This document shows, piece after piece, positions 1-4,506 of a stretch of DNA of 5,205 bases (within the stretch, counting starts at the first letter, position 1; each line of letters begins with the position of its first letter). Both the position numbers and the translations under genes were made by a program. The notes beneath the pieces are model-generated. The model made no database searches, was not told the origin of the DNA, and saw nothing but the letters and a program-made list of their open reading frames with translations. Origin of the DNA: Opitutaceae bacterium UBA4094 (GTDB lineage: Bacteria > Verrucomicrobiota > Verrucomicrobiia > Opitutales > Opitutaceae); NCBI GenBank assembly GCA_002382525.1, contig DFYA01000106.1, positions 1 through 5,205 of the forward strand, read 5' to 3'.

Positions 1-10
1 CCCTCCGAAC

Positions 11-87
11 GTGGGAAGCGAGCTTGCCTCGCGATTCCGAGACGCATCGCCCATCGCCCCCGAATCGCGAGCAAGCTCGCTTCCCAC
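11..87. repeat. Long imperfect inverted repeat, paired REP-like palindromes
   Basis: The arm at 11-37 is the reverse complement of the arm at 62-87, apart from one extra C in the left arm (within 27-28). This gives a 26-bp stem with a single-base bulge and a 24-nt loop (38-61). Each arm also holds its own small palindrome: GCGAGC-AA-GCTCGC at 67-80, and the bulged equivalent at 18-32. A GTGGGAA head plus an inner GC-rich hairpin, present twice in opposite orientation, is the architecture of paired REP elements (BIME). The arm also resembles Pseudomonas REP sequences as I remember them. It could act as a transcription terminator for a gene to the left, but no T-run follows. Assignment to a mobile REP/RAYT family is inference, since no transposase is in the window. 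Confidence 0.75.
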
Positions 88-102
88 GACAAACCCTTGC
101 GG

Positions 103-193
103 CCTACCTTCAGTCCTCAGGTTTCCATGTTCCGCTTTTCACCTTCAGGTTTCCTCCTTCAGGTTTCAGGTTTCCTTCTTCAGGTTTCCGCCA
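103..193. repeat. Heptanucleotide-phased TCAGGTT repeat array
   Basis: The unit TCAGGTTTC occurs at 117, 145, 159, 166 and 180. The successive spacings are 28, 14, 7 and 14, all multiples of seven. Most intervening heptads are TCCnnnT-like (for example 124-130, 131-137, 152-158, 173-179), so the whole stretch reads as a degenerate tandem heptamer. It ends about 8 nt before the start codon of the PatB/MalY-like gene and forms most of that gene's upstream region. Heptamer repeats (STRRs) are known in cyanobacteria, and I recall similar AGGTTTC arrays in Verrucomicrobiota. Its role here is unknown; expansion or contraction could change the spacing between promoter and gene. Confidence 0.8.
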
Positions 194-201
194 ACCCATC
201 C

Positions 202-1371
202 ATGAGCCACGACTTCGACTTCATCCCTCAACGCCTCGGCACCGACTCGCAAAAGTGGCAGAAATACGCCGATCGCGACATCCTCCCGCTCTGGGTCGCC
301 GACATGGATTTTCGCTCCTCGCCCGCCATCCTCGCCGCGCTCCACGAGCGCGTTGAGCACGGGATCTTCGGCTACGCCCGTCCCACCGCCTCAACCGTCG
401 CCGCCGTGGTGGACGCCCTCGCCACTCGCTATCAATGGACCATCGAGCCGTCTTGGATCGTCTGGCTGCCCGGCCTCGTCTGCGGACTCAACGTCACCGC
501 CCAAGCCTTCGCCCAACCCGGCGAAGAGGTGCTCACGCTCACTCCCGTGTATCCACCGTTCATGACGGCGCCAAAAAACAGCGGACGCGTCTCCGTCACG
601 GTTCCGTTTGTGCTAAACACCACCGCGTCGCCCGCGCGTTGGGACATCGATTGGGACGCCCTCGAGCGCGCCGTCACCCCCAAGACCAAACTCTTCTTCC
701 TCTGCAATCCGCACAACCCCCTCGCCCGCGTTTGGCGCCGCGACGAGCTCGTGCGGCTCGGCGAATTCTGCGCACGTCACGACCTTGTGCTCTGCTCCGA
801 CGAGATCCACTGCGACCTGATCCTCGATCCGTCGCTGCCGCACATTCCGACAGCCACGCTCTCGCCCGAGCTCGCCGCGCGTAGCCTCACCCTCATGGCG
901 CCGAGCAAGACCTACAACGTTCCCGGTCTCGGCACGTCGTTCGCAGTCATCCCCGACGCCACGCTCCGCACGCGCTTTATCCGCGCCACCGCCGGCATTG
1001 TCGCCGAAGTGACCACACTCGGGTTCGCCGCGTGCGAAGCCGCTTACCGCGACAGCGAACCCTGGCGCCAGGACCTGCTCGCCTACCTGCGCGGCAACCG
1101 CGATTTCCTCCTCGATTTCCTCGCCCGCGAACTCCCCGGCCTTTACGTCGCGGCGCCCATCGAGGCGACCTATCTCGCGTGGATCAACGTCGAGTCGCTC
1201 AACCTCGCCGACCCGATCGCGCACTTCGAACAACACGGCGTGGGCCTGAGCGACGGCGCCTTCTTCGGCGCCAAACGCGGCAGCCATGTGCGCATCAACC
1301 TCGGCTGTCCCCGCGCCACACTCGCCGAAGCGCTCCGCCGCATGAAAACCGCCGTCGCCGCGCTCGGCTGA
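202..1371 (+). CDS. PatB/MalY-family PLP-dependent C-S lyase / aminotransferase
   Basis: This 389-residue protein is a fold-type I PLP enzyme of the usual length for the MalY/PatB subgroup. That subgroup typically cleaves the C-S bond of cystathionine or cysteine conjugates, releasing a thiol, pyruvate and ammonia (beta-lyase), and some members act as aminotransferases. Visible landmarks are LPLWVADMDF near the N terminus, FGYARP, the NPHNP motif at 169-173, SDEIHCD at 199-205 (D200 contacts the pyridine nitrogen), SKTYNVPGL with the Schiff-base lysine K236, and HVRINLG with R364 for the substrate carboxylate. The start at 202 (MSHDFDF) was chosen because an in-frame start at 97 would translate the upstream heptamer repeat and adds 35 residues foreign to the family. 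There is no Shine-Dalgarno sequence; the bases before ATG are CCAACCCATCC. One oddity is NPLARVW where family members usually have NPxGRVW. It is a cytoplasmic enzyme, and the true substrate cannot be told from sequence. It looks monocistronic, since the next gene converges on it. Confidence 0.92.
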   Translation: MSHDFDFIPQRLGTDSQKWQKYADRDILPLWVADMDFRSSPAILAALHERVEHGIFGYARPTASTVAAVVDALATRYQWTIEPSWIVWLPGLVCGLNVTAQAFAQPGEEVLTLTPVYPPFMTAPKNSGRVSVTVPFVLNTTASPARWDIDWDALERAVTPKTKLFFLCNPHNPLARVWRRDELVRLGEFCARHDLVLCSDEIHCDLILDPSLPHIPTATLSPELAARSLTLMAPSKTYNVPGLGTSFAVIPDATLRTRFIRATAGIVAEVTTLGFAACEAAYRDSEPWRQDLLAYLRGNRDFLLDFLARELPGLYVAAPIEATYLAWINVESLNLADPIAHFEQHGVGLSDGAFFGAKRGSHVRINLGCPRATLAEALRRMKTAVAALG

Positions 1372-1378
1372 TCCGCGT

Positions 1379-1401
1379 GGCATGGGCATCCTGCCCATGT
1401 C
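1379..1401. repeat. GGCATGGGCA...TGCCCATG palindrome (HGQDAHAT-type element) between convergent genes
   Basis: Positions 1381-1388 (CATGGGCA) pair perfectly with 1392-1399 (TGCCCATG) around a 3-nt TCC loop. The stem extends by one G-T and one G-C pair to 1379/1401. It begins 8 nt after the stop of the PatB/MalY-like gene and lies about 20 nt beyond the stop of the converging DCC-family gene, so it could end transcription from either side. No T-run follows in either direction. Read on the minus strand, one frame gives HGQDAHAT, a peptide I recall from spurious ORFs over dispersed intergenic repeats in Verrucomicrobiota and related phyla. I therefore call it a dispersed palindromic repeat first and a possible terminator second. 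Confidence 0.65.
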
Positions 1402-1422
1402 CGTCTCCGCACCACTCCCCCC

Positions 1423-1848
1423 TCACTCCAGCACCCGCCCCGCCCACCGCGGATCGAGCGGCTCCGTCGGACGACCTCGGCCAAACAAGCGATATCTGAC
1501 CCGCGCCACCATCCGATATACCGCGTCGCGCCACGAGGCGGGGAACACTCCCAGCACCCGCGCAACACGCCGCCAGCCACCGCCCATCGCTTCCAGCGCA
1601 CGCAACACGCCTGCGGTCCTGAACCAATACTCCGTATCCGCCCGTCCCAAGTCTTCGACCAACACGATGCTGTCGAAATCGGACGTCGGCAGTCCGCGTG
1701 CGCGCAAAAACGCCTGCGCGGTCGGCCCTTGCAGCGGCGCGAACCGCAACACACCGCGACGGTCGCGCATCAACATAAAACGCATCACCGCAGTGCACAG
1801 CCCGCACTCTCCATCGTAGAGCAGCACGGGCATAGGCGCGGAAGACAT
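1423..1848 (-). CDS. DCC-family (DUF393) thiol-disulfide oxidoreductase-like protein
   Basis: This 141-residue protein is of typical length for the family. It carries the defining DxxCxxC signature: LLYDGECGLC at 9-18, with D12, C15 and C18. Downstream are the family-typical FAPLQ at 36-40, a LPTSDFDSIVLVE stretch (53-65) and RYRLFGR near the C terminus (118-124). The fold is predicted to be thioredoxin-like and the CxxC pair redox-active, but the physiological substrate of the family is not established. No signal peptide is seen, so it is probably cytoplasmic. The ATG at 1848 is the first in frame; M6 (codon at 1833-1831) is an alternative start lying closer to the conserved VLLYDG strand. 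No clear ribosome binding site precedes either. A cysteine that I remember following the terminal RYRxFG segment in relatives such as YuxK is absent here. It converges with the upstream gene and diverges from dusB across 97 bp. Confidence 0.85.
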   Translation of the reverse strand: MSSAPMPVLLYDGECGLCTAVMRFMLMRDRRGVLRFAPLQGPTAQAFLRARGLPTSDFDSIVLVEDLGRADTEYWFRTAGVLRALEAMGGGWRRVARVLGVFPASWRDAVYRMVARVRYRLFGRGRPTEPLDPRWAGRVLE

Positions 1849-1945
1849 CCCGCATGGTTTGCCCGTCCCGCCGTTCGCGCCAATCCAAAACCCCGGCCTC
1901 GACCGCCGACCGTCCCGCAGTTCATGCTCTCACCTTCACGACACC
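1849..1945. other. Divergent intergenic region between DCC-family gene and dusB
   Basis: These 97 bp must hold, or overlap, the promoters of both flanking genes. The region is GC-rich, and I see no convincing -35/-10 pair, operator palindrome or Shine-Dalgarno motif on either strand. The dusB reading frame stays open through it back to a TTG at 1859, but the residues it would encode resemble nothing in the Dus family. Confidence 0.5.
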
Positions 1946-3055
1946 ATGCGCATCGGCCCGCACACGCTTTCATCCAACCTTTTCCTGTCTCCACTCGCTG
2001 GATACACCAATCTGCCCATGCGCCTCACCGTGCGCGAACTGGGCGGACTCGGCTGGGCCACGACTGACCTTGTCAACGCGCGCTCCCTTATCGAGCGCAA
2101 CCGCACCGCCCTTCGCCTCGTCGAGTCGTGCGCCGAGGATCGTCCGCTCGCCATCCAGCTCTTCGGTTCCGTGCCCGAGGAGATGCGTGACGCCGCCGTT
2201 ATCTGCGAAGAACTCGGCGCGCAGTCCGTCGACATCAACATGGGTTGCCCTGTGAAAAAGGTCGTCAAGATCGGGGGCGGTTCCGCGATGATGACCGAAC
2301 TCGACAAAACCGCCGCGCTCGTGCGAGGCATGATCGCCGCCGTGAAGATTCCCGTCACCGCCAAGATGCGCCTCGGCTGGGACGACGAAAACCTCACCGC
2401 CCCCGACCTCGCCCGCGTGCTCGAAGACACCGGCGTCGCGGCGATCTTTGTCCACGGACGCACGCGCGCCCAAGGCTTCAGCGGCGTGGTCAACCTCAAC
2501 GGAATCCGCTCCGTCGTGCAGGCGGTGAAGACCATTCCGGTTATCGGCAACGGCGATGTCACCACACCCGAGGCCGCCAAACACATGATCGAGCAGACGG
2601 GCTGCACCGGCGTCTCAGTCGGCCGGGGCGCGTTTTACGACCCATGGATTTTTCGCCGCACCGATCACTACCTGCGCACCGGCGAACTCCTGCCCGAGCC
2701 CGCGCTCGACGAACGCTTGCGCGTCATGCGTCGGCACTTCGAGCGTTACTGCGAATTCTATGGTGAGGAAAACGGCGCCAAACACTTCCGCAAAGTCGCC
2801 CCTTGGTATGCCAAGCGGTTTGGCCCGGCCAAGCCGTTCAAGGCGCGCATCATCACGATGAAGTCGCGCGCCGACTTCGAGGCCGCCATCGCCGAGTTCC
2901 TTGATTGGCGCCGCCAGTTTTGCGACGACCACGGCGTATTGAAACCTCAATACACGCCCGAGCGCATGATCGCCTCCTTTATGCGCGACCCCGACGACCC
3001 GGTCTTCGCTCGCGAATCCATTCCTGTGCCCAAAGGCCCCGTGGACACGTGGTGA
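1946..3055 (+). CDS. dusB: tRNA-dihydrouridine synthase, DusB type
   Basis: This 369-residue flavoprotein reduces specific uridines in tRNA to dihydrouridine, using FMN and NAD(P)H in the cytoplasm. It follows the Dus TIM-barrel order: the N-terminal MRIGPHTL...SPLAGYTNLPMR (FMN phosphate region, about 1-26), QLFGS at 71-75, DINMGCPVKKV at 97-107 with catalytic cysteine C101, KMRLGWD at 140-146, HGRTRAQGFSG at 170-180, GNGD at 201-204, and GRGAFYDPWIF at 227-236 followed by HYLRTGELLP. The DINMGCPxKKV and WIF...HYL.TGELLP segments match what I recall of E. coli DusB, and the C-terminal helical domain keeps the K..PWY pattern (RK..SWY in E. coli). The start at 1946 gives the family-typical N terminus (MRIG). 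The last 45 or so residues (about 325-369, PQYTPERM to PVDTW) extend beyond a roughly 320-residue E. coli-type enzyme. No Shine-Dalgarno sequence is visible. Unlike in E. coli, no fis gene follows. Confidence 0.95.
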   Translation: MRIGPHTLSSNLFLSPLAGYTNLPMRLTVRELGGLGWATTDLVNARSLIERNRTALRLVESCAEDRPLAIQLFGSVPEEMRDAAVICEELGAQSVDINMGCPVKKVVKIGGGSAMMTELDKTAALVRGMIAAVKIPVTAKMRLGWDDENLTAPDLARVLEDTGVAAIFVHGRTRAQGFSGVVNLNGIRSVVQAVKTIPVIGNGDVTTPEAAKHMIEQTGCTGVSVGRGAFYDPWIFRRTDHYLRTGELLPEPALDERLRVMRRHFERYCEFYGEENGAKHFRKVAPWYAKRFGPAKPFKARIITMKSRADFEAAIAEFLDWRRQFCDDHGVLKPQYTPERMIASFMRDPDDPVFARESIPVPKGPVDTW

Positions 3056-3193
3056 CTCGCCGCCTCAGCGCATCGTTCACCGCATCCATGCACTCGCCCC
3101 CCCCGGGCAGTGCGCGCCATAAACTTCGCGCTTAAACGGAACGCCGAGGCACGGTCTGGTGGAAGCTCCGCCAAACTTGGCGAATGATCCTGC
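3056..3193. other. Convergent intergenic region between dusB and the proline-rich membrane protein gene
   Basis: These 138 bp separate two converging stops. They contain a run of eight C (3097-3104) and two small inverted repeats: GCGCG/CGCGC at 3112-3116/3127-3131, and CGCCAA-AC-TTGGCG at 3169-3182. The second sits just beyond the stop of the minus-strand gene and could help end transcription, but it is short with a very tight loop and no T-run, so I do not call it a terminator. No gene is apparent. Confidence 0.45.
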
Positions 3194-4375
3194 TTAGTAA
3201 GGCCGGGTCGTGAATGCGCCCTCGGTGTTCCGAAACACGACGAGTTTTCGCTCGTTGTCGACGCCGTCGAAAATGATGCCTGCCGACGCATCAACGATGT
3301 CTCCCGGCCGCACCAAGCGCCCATTGATGATCGCCCGCGGCGAGGTCCCGCTAACCACGCCAGCGATGCGAGCATCGCTGGTCCAAGCGCGGAAAGCGGG
3401 CGATGCCACCGGGTTGACGATCGGCGCTGGCTCGGCCCTGGCGGAGGGATCTTGTGAGGCAAACGGCCGCGGAGGCGGCGGAAGTGGCGCAAATGGCGAC
3501 GGCTTCGAAGCCGCACTTTCAACCGCAGTCGGAGAAGCCGTTGGCTCCGCGTCAGGAGTCCGCGTCGGAGGCGCAGGCGGTGGCGGCGCGACCACGACCG
3601 GCACAGGAACCTCGTCTTCCATAAACAGAAACGCTGCGGAGCCGCCCACGAGCAACAGGACCACCACCCCACCGATCGCGAGCGCTCGATTCTTCTTTTT
3701 ACCCACCGCCGGAGAAGCAGGTCTCGGGGGCGGAGGCGGAACAAACGGCGGCAACGGTGGGATCCCCGGTTTCGGCACTGCCGGAGCCCCAGATGACAAC
3801 GCCGCCGGAGGCAAACCGCCCATCAACGGCGGGGGCGTATTCCCGTCAGGAACAGATGGCGCCACCGGCATTGTCGGGAGCGACATCAGCGGCGGGGGCA
3901 CCATTCCGCTCGCGCTTGGCTCAAGGGGAGGCGCCGGAGGCGAAAGCGGCGCAAGTGAACTCGGGGGCGAATCAGCTCCGGAGCCTGTCGGTTCAATCAT
4001 CCGCAACCGTAAACGCGGTAAACCGCCCGGTTCGTCCGCTATCGGCAGGGGAGGAGCCTCCGAAGTAATCGGGGGAACGTTGCTCCCGGCCGAGGCGGGA
4101 GCCGCTGGAGCCGCGTCGGGACCCACCGACAGCTTGGGCTTTAGCCGGAAACGCCCTGGAGCCTCGGGAGTCGGCGACGGCGTGGCCAAAGACTCCGGCG
4201 CCGCCGTTGGTCCAGCCGCCGAGACAACGGGCGGGGGCTCTGGCGCCGGGGGAGGTGGCGTCGGCGCAACCGGGACCGCAGGCGGCCCCGGCACCGGCGG
4301 AATTGTGGGAGCCGATTCGTCATCACGTCGGCGCGGCCGCAAACGCAATTGAGGAGGTGGTGGCTCTTCGCTCAT
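3194..4375 (-). CDS. Proline-rich single-pass membrane protein with GspB/PilP-like C-terminal domain (uncharacterised)
   Basis: I do not recognise a named family for this 393-residue protein. Residues 1-225 are proline/alanine-rich and probably disordered. They include three basic boxes: QLRLRPRRR (9-17), RFRLKPKLS (75-83) and RLRLRMIEP (121-129). Two copies of a PPPLM segment follow (VPPPLMSLP 159-167 and TPPPLMGGLP 180-189). KKKNR (226-230) precedes one hydrophobic helix (about 231-252), so the positive-inside rule puts the proline-rich part in the cytoplasm and the C terminus in the periplasm. After a second proline-rich linker (253-325) comes a compact ending, about 328-390, with DARIAGV, PRAIINGRLVRPGDIVD and RKLVVFR. 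That ING..V..GD pattern resembles the small beta domains of type II secretion GspB and pilus PilP, which suggests an envelope-assembly partner; this is inference. The start is the first in-frame ATG and no Shine-Dalgarno precedes it. The gene lies 131 bp downstream of the helicase gene. A TonB-like role is less likely, because TonB has its helix at the N terminus. Confidence 0.8.
   Translation of the reverse strand: MSEEPPPPQLRLRPRRRDDESAPTIPPVPGPPAVPVAPTPPPPAPEPPPVVSAAGPTAAPESLATPSPTPEAPGRFRLKPKLSVGPDAAPAAPASAGSNVPPITSEAPPLPIADEPGGLPRLRLRMIEPTGSGADSPPSSLAPLSPPAPPLEPSASGMVPPPLMSLPTMPVAPSVPDGNTPPPLMGGLPPAALSSGAPAVPKPGIPPLPPFVPPPPPRPASPAVGKKKNRALAIGGVVVLLLVGGSAAFLFMEDEVPVPVVVAPPPPAPPTRTPDAEPTASPTAVESAASKPSPFAPLPPPPRPFASQDPSARAEPAPIVNPVASPAFRAWTSDARIAGVVSGTSPRAIINGRLVRPGDIVDASAGIIFDGVDNERKLVVFRNTEGAFTTRPY
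3360..3381. repeat. Perfect intragenic palindrome, 9-bp stem with CGAG loop
   Basis: CCAGCGATG at 3360-3368 is followed after CGAG by its exact reverse complement CATCGCTGG at 3373-3381. It lies inside the proline-rich membrane protein gene, where it encodes the residues around TSDARIAG at the beginning of the C-terminal domain. Its core GCGAGC also occurs in the REP-like elements at 11-87. It may be a chance product of codon choice or a repeat that entered the reading frame. Confidence 0.6.
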
Positions 4376-4379
4376 GGTG

Positions 4380-4413
4380 GCGGAAACATATTTTTTTTTC
4401 CGCTAAGCGAAAT
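4380..4413 (-). promoter_or_regulatory. A-tract leader hairpin and possible promoter of the proline-rich protein gene
   Basis: Just upstream of the minus-strand start (ATG at 4375), GCGGAAA at 4380-4386 pairs with TTTCCGC at 4397-4403. Most of the space between is a run of nine T on the + strand (4391-4399; A on the coding strand). On the minus strand a TATGTT hexamer (4390-4385) could serve as a -10 element, with only a poor -35 (around TTTCGC, 4412-4407). If so, the transcript would start within a few bases of the ATG and be nearly leaderless. This is weak evidence; the AT-rich island is clear, the promoter is a guess. Confidence 0.25.
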
Positions 4414-4463
4414 GAAAATTACGCCGCCACCCGATCCCGCCCTTAATTAATACGACCGTTTCA

Positions 4464-4495
4464 CACCTCTCGCGTTTTATCGTTCGCGAGAGGTG
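4464..4495 (-). terminator. Terminator-like hairpin after the DEAD-box helicase gene
   Basis: CACCTCTCGCG (4464-4474) and CGCGAGAGGTG (4485-4495) form a perfect 11-bp stem with a 10-nt loop, 11 nt beyond the helicase stop codon. On the minus strand the stem is followed by an AT-containing stretch (TATTAATTAA at about 4442-4451) rather than a clean T-run, so it is not a textbook intrinsic terminator. Position, perfect pairing and GC-rich stem all fit a 3' end for the helicase mRNA. It may therefore uncouple the helicase from the proline-rich protein gene downstream. Confidence 0.55.
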
Positions 4496-4506
4496 CGCGC
4501 ACGCTT

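Noticed and set aside
153..157. GGAGG on the minus strand within the heptamer array as a ribosome binding site
   Set aside because: The nearest downstream ATG is over 20 nt away and the frame closes after three codons.
103..193. CRISPR array
   Set aside because: Repeat units are about 7-10 bases with heptad spacing and no unique spacers of 25-40 bases; there are no cas genes.
97..201. In-frame upstream extension of the C-S lyase
   Set aside because: It would translate the heptamer repeat (PSGFLLQVSGFLLQVS), which is not part of the PatB/MalY family; homologues begin near the ATG at 202.
613..1398. Minus-strand open frame antisense to the C-S lyase
   Set aside because: It is a shadow of a strongly supported gene and contains no recognisable domain; its first residues come from the intergenic palindrome.
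1295..1888. Minus-strand frame overlapping the DCC gene and containing HGQDAHAT
   Set aside because: It is a different frame from the DxxCxxC protein, with no conserved motifs apart from the translated repeat.
1859..1945. TTG-initiated N-terminal extension of DusB
   Set aside because: The added 29 residues are unlike the family, while the ATG at 1946 gives the expected MRIG start.
3097..3104. Run of eight C as a phase-variation site
   Set aside because: It is intergenic between two converging stops and would not alter any reading frame I can support.
3210..4352. Long glycine-rich open frame on the + strand opposite the proline-rich gene
   Set aside because: It is the mirror of proline codons (CCN becomes GGN) in GC-rich DNA. 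The minus-strand frame has a transmembrane helix after KKKNR, repeated boxes and a structured C-terminal domain, whereas the + frame is featureless low-complexity sequence.
3194..4375. TonB protein
   Set aside because: TonB has its transmembrane helix at the N terminus with the proline-rich region in the periplasm. Here the helix is in the middle and most of the proline-rich region is on the cytoplasmic side.
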